Origin: JAWKTT01 sp041398965
Lineage (GTDB): Bacteria; Planctomycetota; Planctomycetia; Planctomycetales; Planctomycetaceae
Assembly (NCBI GenBank): GCA_041398965.1
Contig: JAWKTT010000009.1
Location: 101,704 to 165,703, forward strand
Reading direction: 5' to 3'
Length of the DNA stretch: 64,000 nt
Shown: piece by piece, positions 9,401 to 18,114 of the stretch
Numbering within the stretch: position 1 is the first letter of the stretch
Layout of the letters: every line of letters starts with the position of its first letter
Position numbers and translations under genes: made by a program
The notes under the pieces: model-generated
Told to the model about the DNA's origin: nothing
The model's database searches: none
The model's input: only the letters and a program-made list of their open reading frames with translations

Positions 9401-9592
9401 TTTGATATTTGTGTTGGTGACTGCCGGCTGGGCATCGTCGGCTCTCGTGGCGAGGCTGAGAACGAGTGTCGCCATCACGAGATAAATGAGGTTCTGCGAA
9501 GTGAACCAGCGCAGCGAAAACCGAGCCGATCCAAGCAATCCATTCGGGGAGATCGTCATCGATTGGAGAGGAACAGACGACGGAGCAGGCAT
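6419..9592 (-). CDS. PSCyt1/DUF1549/DUF1553 planctomycete cytochrome-type protein with CBM-like insert
   Basis: The order is a hydrophobic export segment (about residues 30-50 from this start) and a PSCyt1 domain with heme-binding CYQCH. Next comes a DUF1549 (PSD) domain ending in a second CxxCH (GCARCHDHKFDP). An inserted beta-rich segment of about 130 residues resembles golvesin/xly carbohydrate-binding modules (it begins GIVVDDTAATKVGYW). A short coiled coil precedes DUF1553 (PSD1), which carries the RVWQHLMGAGLV and NRLLWRHERRP elements. The reading frame extends upstream to 9706; 9592 was chosen because it gives a more compact signal region, but no strong ribosome site decides it. These proteins are exported, numerous in planctomycetes, and linked by inference to polysaccharide or sulfated-sugar metabolism and electron transfer. 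Confidence 0.85.
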   Translation of the reverse strand: MPAPSSVPLQSMTISPNGLLGSARFSLRWFTSQNLIYLVMATLVLSLATRADDAQPAVTNTNIKPTGEANTPDDIQTAFFEKQIRPVLVAHCYQCHSANGEKIQGGLSLDTREGIRKGGDSGPAVVPHKVDESLLIAAIRYDGFEMPPKQRLPQQVVDNFVKWIEMGAPDPREGAAPTRETRVIDIAAAREHWAFQPLRRHPIPDATPDTWSLDPIDRFLEAKRQSAGIVPMPDADRHALLRRLTFDITGLPPTTDEINAFIADTSPTALETVVDRLLASPQFGEHWGRHWLDLARYADSNGGDINLTHKEAWRYRDYVVSAFNQDKPFHQFVREQIAGDLLPARSDAQRAEQVIATGYLVIGPKMLSERDKEKLHMDVVDEQLDTIGKTFLGMTIGCARCHDHKFDPIPTADYYAMGGILRSTTTVFGIRMGNVNVSGWNEVPLPLTEAHAEALREHAEAVKRLEQQLRDAKSQLDKLTKLDSPSDSSTGNSPQEYLGIVVDDTAATKVGYWKSSKLSPSYVGAGYIHDDRQDKGMKSVTYVPEILVAGEYEVRVSYTANTGRDAKVPVTVNHANGSTELFVNQEQKPSLEGLFHPLGRFTFQAGKTGSVVISTTNTTGHVIADAVQFVPVDALKESPKLVWKKASPPTASPDPNTKPQSTPSIETPELTPEQLAEIEARKQRQQQQAQLTSTVKEFEAELKKLKGQAPPPAPMAMAASDREQPEDCAICIRGEPHNRGSKAPRGFLQVVDVSEPVEISTGESGRRELADWLVSPQNPLTPRVTVNRVWQHLMGAGLVRTVDNFGELGDRPTHPELLDFLALNFIESNWSTKQLIRQIVLSRTYRLGSQYSEGTFQADPENRLLWRHERRPITAESIRDAILLASDSLDQTAGGSSVTHLGESAVGNNPGEAKDNQGPVPSARRSLYLPIIRNDLPDELTLFNFADPDVCTGERSRTTVPSQALWMFNSPFVRQHSAKIAESLLAEEHSSEEARIATLYLKLLGRPPREDEVSRAKGYLTQAPLDNSSVSPETEAKNRWSSLAHALIATAEFRLLD

Positions 9593-11340
9593 GGGAAACA
9601 ACCTGTAGGCCGGATTGAACAGCGAGGGAGAAGTGACGATTTGCCGCAGCAACTCGACAGACGAGTGACAACAGCGTCCGTTGATTCTACTGTCCGGGGC
9701 GTCCAATCGGAACGGTTGATTTGAAAAACTGGCTCTCGACTGCGGTTGGGGAAGTGTTGCGAGGCGAAGGGTTTGGAGTCACGGAGCGAGTCTTCTGTTT
9801 CGTCTTCTCGGGAGGCGATTCGGTGTCAGGTGTATGAGTCAGCCTTCGCCGCGGAGGCAACGTCGCGACCAGCAGGACAGTGACGCGGAGAGATGTTTTT
9901 GGGGGAAATGTGGACGATTCGTTGTGGGTGTCGGGTCTGCATGCTTTGGGAATTATTCTCTAACTGTCTTTGTAGAAATAGGTTGTGTCGTTCGGCAAGA
10001 AGTGCTGTGCGATGGAGGTTACGGGCAAGAAGTCGGAACTGGGCTTGACGATCTCTCGGGAAATTGTCGATATTGTCCAGAGAGTTCAATTGACACTCTT
10101 CGAATCGAGCGTAAGATTTCGGTAGATACAGCGCCTTGTGAGATCTGGTGTGACGCCAGACATCCACGAGGCTCCCTTGGGGTGGCCAAGCGGTGAAGTG
10201 GCCAAGGGTTCTTGAGCCGAGCGAATTGCGATATCTTGTCGCAGGTGATTCTGTTCCGCTGAGCCCCCAACAGAAAAAGAGACTGTCGAAGACGAGACAC
10301 TGTCCTATTCGAGACCTGTCGTGCGTGACACGTTCTCCAGTACGGTACACTCCCCCTAAGAGACATTTCCCGGCGCAGGTTCACTCTCGCGGAATCATCA
10401 AATGGGCAGCTTAAGTGCTGTGTTGGGATGCGTGAGTGGTGGTTGGGACTGAGGTTGCGGCTTGCACGGTCTGCTGGATTCGTGCAAAAAGGTGCCTGGG
10501 ACATACGTTCATGTGGTTGCATGAGTTGGTCCTGGTTTCCGGAAGTTAAGGATAATGGAGGGTTGAAGCGGCATTCGAGGTCGAATGGCAACCCGAGTCG
10601 GCACTTCTTCTTGGATCGCTGTGGCGATGGTTGGAGGCTGTGGAATTTACAGGCGTCTGCGAACTGCGACGGCTGGGACTGGTGGTGGTTGCTCTGGCAA
10701 CTGTTAACAGGCGGTGGTTGCCTTAATGGCGATCATGAAAGGCTTGCCCGGACGGTAAGCGCGACGTCAGGCAGTCCGTGGGGTTTGTCGACAACAGTCG
10801 GCGATGATCGCGAATTGCTGTCGAGTTCTTGGCTCGATTCTGTGTCATTTCAAGGGACTGAATATCTACGAGAGGTTCAGATTCTGCTGTCTCATCGCCA
10901 GGTGAGCCTGGGAGTCTGGTGGCGTGCGAGGCGGGTGATTCACTCGTCGTCCCAGTACGCTCCCCGTGACAGTGCTCTGTGTAGAGTCATTGCACTGGCA
11001 AAGTTGACCGCGAAATTACCGGTCTGCTTCGCTGAACAGGTGGCTCGACGGAATCTCTGTACGGTCTGGTGATTCGGGCAATGGCTCGTTTCCCGCAATG
11101 TGTCCTCCCCTTTCGGGAGGTCTCGGCTCGACGCACTTCTTAGCGAGGCGTCCCCCCGAGGCAACCCAAAGAGTGCCCCGACGGAATTGTCGATTGCACC
11201 TTTTCAGATCGGGCAGGGGCCCCTTACATCACTGCAACAACTGACGAGTCTTGAACTCAACAAGAATCTGAAACAGGGCCACTTCACCCCCAGGTGAACT
11301 GGCTGGACTCACTAACAACTGGTTTTCTGGAAACTGCTGA
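9593..11340. other. 1.7-kb stretch without a convincing gene upstream of rho
   Basis: Several ORFs of 170-214 codons exist on both strands, but their translations are Trp/Arg/Ser-rich, show no domain pattern and overlap one another. The 5' end covers the upstream part of the PSCyt1 gene. The remainder probably holds the promoter and a long leader of rho; rho leaders elsewhere are often long and autoregulated. No tRNA, riboswitch or known small RNA was recognised by eye. Confidence 0.45.
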
Positions 11341-13368
11341 ATGGCAACTCAACGCCCACGCTCCTCGTCAACTCCCAAGGCCCGTACTCCGCGTCCAAAG
11401 AAGGATGCCGCAACAGCGCACGCCTCGCGAATCGAAGACTACGTGTTTGAAGAGGCGGGGGGAGATAGCTCCGATGACGATGGTTTCGGAGGAGGAATCG
11501 ACGTCCCGGAAAAGAAGCCCAAAGCGGCACCTCGCAAGCGTCGAACCACCAAGAAAACAGTATCGGAAGCGGTCCCACAAGAGTCGTCTGCCCCGGCAGA
11601 ATCCTACTCCCGCGACTCGGATTCCGAGTCACGACCGCGCCGCAGCGAACGTAAGTCCGAGTCGTCAGATCGTGAGACCTCGGCTCGAGACACGTCTGAT
11701 CGTGAATCGAGTGCTGAGCGAGAGAACGACGCCCTGGCCGAGCGTCCACGACGAAGTCGCAGCGAATCGAACGACCGCGATATCGATTTTGAACGGGATG
11801 ACCGAGACGACGATCGAGAGCGGGGGCCGCGTCAAGGCGACGATGCCGAACACTCAGCAGCCGTTGGCTCGAGCGATCGACCAACCCGCAGTTCGTCCGA
11901 AGGGGGCGATCAGGGTGAAGACCGTGGCCCGCGTCGCAGTCGTCGTCGTCGACGTCGTGGCAAAGGGGACGGGGCCAGCCAGTCACAAGGGGGGGGACAG
12001 TCTCGCGATTTTCAATCTCGGGACAACCAGTCTCGTGACTCTCAGCCATCAGGGGGGCAGTCCATTCGGAATAATCAACGGGGCGAGTCATCCGGCAACT
12101 CCGGGGGTCGCGGACGATTCCAGAAGGGGCGAGGAAACGATCGGAATGACCGCAATCAGCGGGGTGGTCGCAACAACGACCGCAATCAACGTGGAGGGGC
12201 TCCACGACATCAAAAAGCCGCCGTCGGCGAGTCGCACGAACCACCAGTTCTCAGCGGGACGTTCGAGGGTCTGCTCGAACTCCATCCAAAGCAATACGGC
12301 TTCCTCCGGACAGCCGCCAACGATTACGGGGCACTCGATACCGACCCGTTCCTCTCAAGCTCTCTGGTGGAGAAGTACAAGCTGCGTGAAGGTTTGAAGA
12401 TTGTCGGTCAGGTGGGGCCGGGAACACGGGGTCAAGGGCCTCGGATTCTCGACATCCTTGAGATCGACGGTCGGACTCCGGAAGAGTTCGCCGAGATCAA
12501 GCACTTCGACACGCTGACGGCCATTAACCCACACGAACAGATTCGTCTGGAAACCGGTCCACAGCCGATTACCATGCGGGTGATGGACTTGCTCTGTCCG
12601 ATCGGCAAGGGTCAGCGTGGCCTCATCGTTGCTCCCCCTCGGTCCGGGAAGACGATGCTGTTGCAAGACATCGCCAACGCGGTTTCGACGAATCATCCGG
12701 AGATTCATCTGATTGTGTTGCTTATCGACGAACGGCCCGAAGAAGTGACCGAAATGCGTCGGATGGTCAACGGCGAAGTGGTCGCCTCTTCGATGGACCG
12801 CGATGTCGAGAGCCATATCCGGATCAGTCAACTGGTCATGGAGCGTGGCAAACGGATTGCCGAGTCGGGCAAAGACTGCTTCATCCTGATGGACTCCGTG
12901 ACACGTTGTGCCCGAGCCTTCAATAAGTGGGTTGGCGGCGGACGTGACAGCCGGACAGGGACCGGGGGACTCGACATTCGTGCCCTCGAAATTCCGCGTA
13001 AGATGTTCGGAACCGCCCGTCTCTTTGACGAAGGGGGCTCGCTGACCGTCTGTGCAACCGCCCTCATCGACACCGGCAGCCGAATGGATGATGCCATCTT
13101 CCAGGAGTTCAAAGGGACCGGGAACATGGAAATGGTCTTGAGTCGCGATCTTGCCGATCGTCGCATTTGGCCCGCAATCGACATCTCGAAGTCGGGGACT
13201 CGCCGCGAAGAAAAGATTCTCGACCCCAACGTCATGGAAGGGGTCATCATGCTCCGCCGAGCACTCGTTTCGATGAGTGCCGTCGATGCCATGACCGAGT
13301 TAACCAAAAAGCTCGTTGCCTTCCCAAGCAACAAAGAGTTCCTCGAACGAGTACGACAAGTCCTCTAA
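11341..13368 (+). CDS. rho: Transcription termination factor Rho with long disordered N-terminal region
   Basis: The conserved Rho core starts near residue 300. It has the cold-shock-type RNA-binding domain (GLLELHPKQYGFLRT), then the RecA-like motor with P-loop APPRSGKT (about residues 432-439), Walker B CFILMDSVTR, and the R-loop/Q-loop region TGTGGLDIRALEIPRK. Rho is a hexameric RNA helicase that releases RNA polymerase at Rho-dependent terminators. E. coli Rho has 419 residues; this one has 675. The excess is an N-terminal region rich in Arg, Asp, Ser, Gly and Asn, with DRDDDRERG and NDRNQRGG-type repeats. Such extensions occur in other high-GC and planctomycete Rhos and are proposed to bind RNA. 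A strong intrinsic terminator follows. Confidence 0.97.
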   Translation: MATQRPRSSSTPKARTPRPKKDAATAHASRIEDYVFEEAGGDSSDDDGFGGGIDVPEKKPKAAPRKRRTTKKTVSEAVPQESSAPAESYSRDSDSESRPRRSERKSESSDRETSARDTSDRESSAERENDALAERPRRSRSESNDRDIDFERDDRDDDRERGPRQGDDAEHSAAVGSSDRPTRSSSEGGDQGEDRGPRRSRRRRRRGKGDGASQSQGGGQSRDFQSRDNQSRDSQPSGGQSIRNNQRGESSGNSGGRGRFQKGRGNDRNDRNQRGGRNNDRNQRGGAPRHQKAAVGESHEPPVLSGTFEGLLELHPKQYGFLRTAANDYGALDTDPFLSSSLVEKYKLREGLKIVGQVGPGTRGQGPRILDILEIDGRTPEEFAEIKHFDTLTAINPHEQIRLETGPQPITMRVMDLLCPIGKGQRGLIVAPPRSGKTMLLQDIANAVSTNHPEIHLIVLLIDERPEEVTEMRRMVNGEVVASSMDRDVESHIRISQLVMERGKRIAESGKDCFILMDSVTRCARAFNKWVGGGRDSRTGTGGLDIRALEIPRKMFGTARLFDEGGSLTVCATALIDTGSRMDDAIFQEFKGTGNMEMVLSRDLADRRIWPAIDISKSGTRREEKILDPNVMEGVIMLRRALVSMSAVDAMTELTKKLVAFPSNKEFLERVRQVL

Positions 13369-13382
13369 TCAAACCCCCTCAG

Positions 13383-13421
13383 GTCCGCAGGCCGACAGAT
13401 CGTCGACCTGCGGACTTTTTT
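13383..13421 (+). terminator. Intrinsic terminator of rho
   Basis: A perfect 9-bp stem GTCCGCAGG / CCTGCGGAC (13383-13391 and 13407-13415) with a 15-base loop is followed directly by six T residues. It lies 14 bases after the rho stop codon. Confidence 0.9.
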
Positions 13422-13611
13422 CGTTGGATGCTCACTAGGGAGAAGGCCCGTATCGGTGGCAACCTGAAAAAACGACAGTAGCTGCAATCGCCTCCAATCA
13501 GAGCAGTGACGCCGATGTTTCCAGACTTTTTTTCGTAACCAACCGGTTAGCATGATCATTTGACGTTCCTTCCGGCGTTTCCTTAGTCTCTGATTGAACG
13601 ATGGGTGTCAA

Positions 13612-14178
13612 ATGGTTACTCAGGCAACTACACTGACGGGAAATTCTTGCAGCCAAATGTTGCCACCGGCATCTGTTGTCGGAGGGAAGGAGATTTCCGC
13701 GAAGCTGCCTCTCCTTGTGTTGCTTCTGTTTGCTGGTTGCGTACTGCAGATTGCTTTGTTGCCGTTTCACCGCGACGGCGACGAGTCTTCTCGTGAAGGT
13801 GTTCATACACCCAAGGTACCCCAAGTCGCGCTTGATGGTCTCGCTTCATCTCATGAAATCGGATCGTTGAAGGTTGGTGATGTGGTCTCATTGGAGATTC
13901 CAATAGTTAACTCAACGGACTTTCCGTTTGAGATTTCGTCCATTCAAAGTTCTTGTGGTTGCGTGAGCACAAAGATCGAACATAAGCTCGTTCTTCCCGG
14001 TGAGTCGGTCCCACTCCACGCTGTGGTTCGTGCAACTCAAACTCTCGGTTCATTGGACCGGTTTATTTGGATTAATGGCGCTTTTCGAGCGGATGATGAT
14101 GAGATTAAGCTGTCGAGAATTGAAATGCGACTTCACGGGACGGTCGAGCCAACAACAGTCGTGAAACGTCAACCATAG
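13612..14178 (+). CDS. DUF1573-domain exported protein
   Basis: An N-terminal hydrophobic segment at about residues 24-44 suggests export or anchoring. The DUF1573 signature is seen as FEISSIQSSCGCVSTKIE, with the conserved SCGC motif, inside an immunoglobulin-like beta domain. The family is common in Bacteroidetes and planctomycetes and has no established activity. The frame could start at a TTG at 13594; ATG 13612 is preferred. The next gene starts 12 bases downstream with a good ribosome site, suggesting an operon of three small envelope proteins (13612-15911). Confidence 0.75.
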   Translation: MVTQATTLTGNSCSQMLPPASVVGGKEISAKLPLLVLLLFAGCVLQIALLPFHRDGDESSREGVHTPKVPQVALDGLASSHEIGSLKVGDVVSLEIPIVNSTDFPFEISSIQSSCGCVSTKIEHKLVLPGESVPLHAVVRATQTLGSLDRFIWINGAFRADDDEIKLSRIEMRLHGTVEPTTVVKRQP

Positions 14179-14190
14179 AGGGAGTGTATT

Positions 14191-14739
14191 ATGCGAATAA
14201 TGTCTAGCGGAAAGGCGGGATTAGGATTCGTGGCATTTATTGTTGTTTGCACGATGTGGGGTGTCGCGCATTCTCAGCCTTTTCCGGCATTCGTTTGTAA
14301 TCATATACAAATCGTGGAGAAACCGTGCTTGCCGGGTTTCACGTGCGAGGAGTTGTATGGCGAATTTGACTGTTATGAAGAGGTCGATGAGGATGGTGAG
14401 CCAATACACGTTGGCGAATACCCGGAGGATGCAAAGCAGTGCGATCTCGGCGGGACTCTGAGGCCAGGAAATGTTTATTGTGGCACGAATTATGAAGATC
14501 CGGAAGAGCAGTTGTGCTATGTGATTTACCAGTGCTATTGGGATTCCGGTTTGATGCGTTGTGTTCCGTTGGAGTATGAAGTGCATGGAGTGTGGGTTGC
14601 TGTCCCCAAATATCTAGAGTGTGTGGACTTGAATCCCTTACCACCGCCACCTCCACCACCTCCACAGCCGAACGTGTCGTCCGCAGAGGAATTGCGGAAA
14701 TCACAGTTAACCATCGGAACGGTGCGAGTGTTGAGATGA
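14191..14739 (+). CDS. Secreted Cys-rich hypothetical protein
   Basis: The protein has 182 residues with a clear signal peptide (about residues 1-28, hydrophobic core LGFVAFIVVCTMWGVAHS). The mature part has about 11 cysteines, consistent with several disulfides, and an acidic composition. A proline run (about residues 149-157) follows, then a short basic tail. I do not recognise the family. GGGAG precedes the ATG by 8 bases. Its stop overlaps the ATG of the next gene (ATGA), so the two are translationally coupled. Confidence 0.65.
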   Translation: MRIMSSGKAGLGFVAFIVVCTMWGVAHSQPFPAFVCNHIQIVEKPCLPGFTCEELYGEFDCYEEVDEDGEPIHVGEYPEDAKQCDLGGTLRPGNVYCGTNYEDPEEQLCYVIYQCYWDSGLMRCVPLEYEVHGVWVAVPKYLECVDLNPLPPPPPPPPQPNVSSAEELRKSQLTIGTVRVLR

Positions 14740-15911
14740 AATGTCTTTATTGTCTAATTCTACTTGGCGTCAGTACGGGGATTGCGACTGGGGATGACAC
14801 TAACGGAACGGCCGTTCCGATTTCCTCGGTATCGCTGCGGAGGACTTTGGAGAGCGGGCGTCTGTCATTGACGTCGGTATTGCAAAATTATGCGAGAAAT
14901 GGGGACCCAAAACGAGTCGTCTCCGATCATCGCGTGGAGTGCGAGATTGTCTTTGATCGTGGTCAGTGGCGAATGGACGAAACATTGCCCGGCATGACCG
15001 TCGAGATGCCGGATGGTTCGATCGCCAAGACGGATGCTGATGGTCGCCCGTGGCAGCGACGGATGTTTCGGAACGCAATAGAGTCTGGTTACTTTTGGCC
15101 TGGAAAAAGTACGAATGGGGGCAAGAAGGTCTTAGACTTGAGTGTGGGTGTACCGAATCGTTTCGTCGACCAACATCTGTTCGATCCCCGCATGATGGGG
15201 CTGCTTCCGGAACCTGTCTGGAAACTACGTCGGCGATATCTGGATCAGCCTCTCTACGACCAACCGTTCGAGTTTCAACAACCTATCGACGACGTCTTGG
15301 ACGGAGTGGCGTGTCGCATTTGGCGCGGTCTGAGGATCGACGAGTTTGGAAGAACGCAGGAGATTACCTATTTCTGTATGCCCCATCAGAACGACGAAGT
15401 GCGAAGAATCAGGCTGACGATCACAAGTGCTGAACCAACACCAACTCAATACGTCCGGCTGGTCGAAGCCCGTCTGAAAGAATGGCAGCCGGGGATATGG
15501 TTTCCTGAAGAACTGGTGATTACGGAGCATCGTGATGAACGACTGCTCTATCGCGAGACGACGACCATCTCCAAGGCGGAGTTCAACATTGTCATTCCCG
15601 TAGAAGAGTTTACTGCAGCGGGACTCGAACTGCCGATCGACTGGCCAGTGAGTATTCATGCCACGACCCCGGAGCAATCTGTCGCGGGTCTCTGGGATGG
15701 AAAGAAGGTTGTTCCGGATGAGTTTCAGTTAAAGGCTGCGGCGATCGTTGCCGGCACTCAACCTAAGGAGGAAATGTTTGACCCCCCCGCGGCGATCTCC
15801 CCCATAAGACTATTCTGGTTGTCTTTGAACGTCGTCCTGCTGTTCGTGGTTGTCGCGTATGGACTATCTCCCAAATTACGAAAAAAACGTCGGCAGCCGC
15901 CAGCGGAATGA
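14736..15911 (+). CDS. Exported hypothetical protein with C-terminal membrane anchor
   Basis: The start was set at the ATG overlapping the previous stop (ATGA) because it gives a signal peptide (LYCLILLGVSTGIATG). The open frame upstream is an overlap with the preceding gene. The 391-residue protein is beta-rich and has one predicted transmembrane helix near the C-terminus (LFWLSLNVVLLFVVVAYGL), followed by a Lys/Arg-rich cytoplasmic tail. That layout, signal plus late anchor plus basic tail, is typical of a type I anchored extracytoplasmic protein. No domain is recognised. It is coupled to the Cys-rich secreted protein before it, so the two may interact. Confidence 0.6.
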   Translation: MKCLYCLILLGVSTGIATGDDTNGTAVPISSVSLRRTLESGRLSLTSVLQNYARNGDPKRVVSDHRVECEIVFDRGQWRMDETLPGMTVEMPDGSIAKTDADGRPWQRRMFRNAIESGYFWPGKSTNGGKKVLDLSVGVPNRFVDQHLFDPRMMGLLPEPVWKLRRRYLDQPLYDQPFEFQQPIDDVLDGVACRIWRGLRIDEFGRTQEITYFCMPHQNDEVRRIRLTITSAEPTPTQYVRLVEARLKEWQPGIWFPEELVITEHRDERLLYRETTTISKAEFNIVIPVEEFTAAGLELPIDWPVSIHATTPEQSVAGLWDGKKVVPDEFQLKAAAIVAGTQPKEEMFDPPAAISPIRLFWLSLNVVLLFVVVAYGLSPKLRKKRRQPPAE

Positions 15912-16006
15912 TATCGGCTGCTGGTAGCATCGGGAACACCCGGCCCACCTTTACAATGCAGCCGACTCCCCTTGAAGTGTCGAACTCATGATATAACGTC
16001 ACCGAA

Positions 16007-17350
16007 ATGTCGTACACTTCCGACTTAATCGTCCCCCGAAGCGTTAGCAATGTCGAACGCGAAGTCGACGCAACCGATCTCCTCGCTTACGTTTCGGGCT
16101 ACGATTGGAGAGAGAGCGCTACCTCAACGCGGGGAGCCTGCTCAACGAACAATTTTCCGACGCGGTTAAATGCTGGGCGAATTTGGCTCGCAACGTTGTT
16201 GCTGGGTCTGCTCTTCTCATTGTTCGCTGTCACTGCTGGGGCCGATGATTCTAAGGCTGAGAACGTCGAGACGCAGCCGGTGGAGGTCATCACGGCTATC
16301 ACCCTGAAGCAGGGGGAGGCGAGTGTCGTACATCGGGGTCGGGTGTTGATTCAGGCTCAGGATGGAAGCGCTTTGCTCGAGCGGACCGATGGGCAACTCA
16401 TTGCGGTGAAGCCGGATGAGCTGGTGTCGTCGATCGAGTCGGAGCAGCCCTTTCAGTACATTCCCCCGGCAGCGCTGGGGGCTCAGCTCAAGCAGGAACT
16501 TGGACCAAGTTTCGATCTCTTCGAGACCGAACATTATGTCATGGTGACCGATGCCGGTCCGGTCTATGCCGAGTGGTGCGGTCGTCTGCTCGAACGGCTG
16601 CATGATGGATTCTATAGCTATTGGAACAAAGCTGGCCTCGAACTCTCGCCGCTGTCAATGAAGCTTCCGGTCATCCTGTTTGCCGATCAAAAGGCGTTTC
16701 AGACGTATGCGGTCGCTGATGCCGGGGAGGCTCTGGCACAGGCTCGGGGCTACTACTCGGCCCGGACGAATCGCATCGTGCTGACCGATCTGCGGGAAGC
16801 CGATGGTGGCGTGGCGGCTCGGGAGGATCGAGACGTCGCGAAGAAAATCGAAGCGTCGCCGCTCAATGTGGCAACGGTGATTCATGAAGCGACGCACCAG
16901 ATTGCTTTTAATTGCGGCCTGCATGTCCGGTATGCCGACAACCCCCTCTGGCTGACAGAAGGTCTGGCGATCTATTGCGAGTCCCCTGACTTGAAGAACC
17001 GCAGTGGCTGGCGGACGCTTGGAATCTTGCATCGTGATCGTCTCAAGGCGTTCGAGGACTATGTGAAAAATCGTCGACCGGCTGGCTCACTGGTTACGCT
17101 GCTGGAAGGGGGGGACCGCTTCCGCGATCCGTCCAAAGTCATCGATGCCTATGCCGAAAGCTGGGCGTTCACCTATTTCCTGATGCGTCGCCACAAAGAG
17201 GAATACATCACTTTCCTGAAAAACATTTCCCGAAAACGTCCCCTCGACTGGAGCACTCAACCGGCCCGCCTCGACGAGTTCCGCCAGGTTTTCGGCAACG
17301 ACCTTGATGCGTTGGAGAAGGAGTTTCTGATCTACATCCGACGCCTCTGA
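16007..17350 (+). CDS. DUF1570 metalloprotease-like exported protein
   Basis: The protein has a membrane/signal segment at about residues 59-77 (WLATLLLGLLFSLFAVTAGA) and then a ~370-residue DUF1570 region. A zinc-peptidase-type motif HEATH is visible (His293, Glu294, His297), with a downstream WLTEGLAIYCE element that would supply the third ligand (Glu), as in gluzincins. No substrate is known for DUF1570 proteins. The N-terminus before the hydrophobic segment is unusually long (58 residues) and no clear ribosome site supports it, so the true start may be internal. A short hairpin (CACTCC/GGAGTG) lies just after the stop. Confidence 0.75.
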   Translation: MSYTSDLIVPRSVSNVEREVDATDLLAYVSGYDWRESATSTRGACSTNNFPTRLNAGRIWLATLLLGLLFSLFAVTAGADDSKAENVETQPVEVITAITLKQGEASVVHRGRVLIQAQDGSALLERTDGQLIAVKPDELVSSIESEQPFQYIPPAALGAQLKQELGPSFDLFETEHYVMVTDAGPVYAEWCGRLLERLHDGFYSYWNKAGLELSPLSMKLPVILFADQKAFQTYAVADAGEALAQARGYYSARTNRIVLTDLREADGGVAAREDRDVAKKIEASPLNVATVIHEATHQIAFNCGLHVRYADNPLWLTEGLAIYCESPDLKNRSGWRTLGILHRDRLKAFEDYVKNRRPAGSLVTLLEGGDRFRDPSKVIDAYAESWAFTYFLMRRHKEEYITFLKNISRKRPLDWSTQPARLDEFRQVFGNDLDALEKEFLIYIRRL

Positions 17351-17595
17351 AATGAGCACTCCAGCTGCCGAGGAGTGTGGGTAACTGCCTGTGAGTATGA
17401 GTGGCTGCTCTCCGTCAACCGCAAGGTAGGGAATGCCCCGGGGGTTGCGGGACGACCGGGGGGCAGCGGTTCTGCCTCGCGATGGTCTCTGCTTTCGGTT
17501 GGCCATCTGGGGGTGGGGTCGATACACTCCGGGGAAGTTTCACCGTTGGCGGAGGCTGATGGTTCCTATCCCTTATCATTGAGCAGGTTGTGATC

Positions 17596-18102
17596 ATGTC
17601 GTTCAAAGGATTGATGCTGGTCGTCGTCGGTGTTTGCCTTGCGGGTTGCGTTGAATCGGCAACTCGGGATGGTCATTCGTCGACTGACCCAGCGAATGGA
17701 ACTGCCCACGTTTCCCCTGCCTCTGCAACCTCGTCTCAACCATCGACCAACTCTGGAGAAAATGTGGAATATCAGGAAACGATCAGCGGCTTGAAGTATC
17801 ACATCGTGAACCCCGGTGGGGCGCGCAAGCCGAGCGTCACCAGCACCGTCACCTGTCACTATCGTGGCACCCTGGAAAACGGGACCGAGTTTGACAGCTC
17901 ATACAAGCGGAACGAGCCCACTTCTTTCCCTTTGGGAGGAGTGATCGCCGGGTGGACTGAAGGATTGCAACTCATCGGCGAAGGGGGTGTGATCGACCTC
18001 ATCATTCCGGGTGATCTGGCCTATGGACCTCGTGGTATCCCAGGAGTGATTCCACCCAATGCGACACTGCACTTTCATGTCGAATTGATCAAGATCAAGT
18101 AG
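17596..18102 (+). CDS. FKBP-type peptidyl-prolyl cis-trans isomerase, lipoprotein
   Basis: A lipoprotein signal (VVVGVCLAGC, lipobox LAGC) is followed by a Ser/Thr/Pro linker. An FKBP domain begins near residue 60 (GLKYHIVNPGG), with the signature elements FDSSYKRNEPTSFPLG, GVIAGWTEGL and the closing YGPRGIPGVIPPNATLHFHVELIKI. It catalyses prolyl isomerisation and is predicted to act in the periplasm tethered to a membrane. A GTG at 17590 is an alternative start; ATG 17596 has AGCAGG 8 bases upstream. mnmE follows after 12 bases and is probably cotranscribed. Confidence 0.9.
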   Translation: MSFKGLMLVVVGVCLAGCVESATRDGHSSTDPANGTAHVSPASATSSQPSTNSGENVEYQETISGLKYHIVNPGGARKPSVTSTVTCHYRGTLENGTEFDSSYKRNEPTSFPLGGVIAGWTEGLQLIGEGGVIDLIIPGDLAYGPRGIPGVIPPNATLHFHVELIKIK

Positions 18103-18114
18103 ACATTGTCGACG

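Noticed and set aside
10019..10591. 190-codon minus-strand frame upstream of rho
   Set aside because: Arg/Ser/Pro-rich composition typical of shadow frames, overlaps another frame of equal length, no recognisable motif.
10428..11072. 214-codon plus-strand frame upstream of rho
   Set aside because: Trp/Arg-rich translation without any domain pattern, no ribosome site and overlapping frames on both strands; treated as leader/intergenic DNA.
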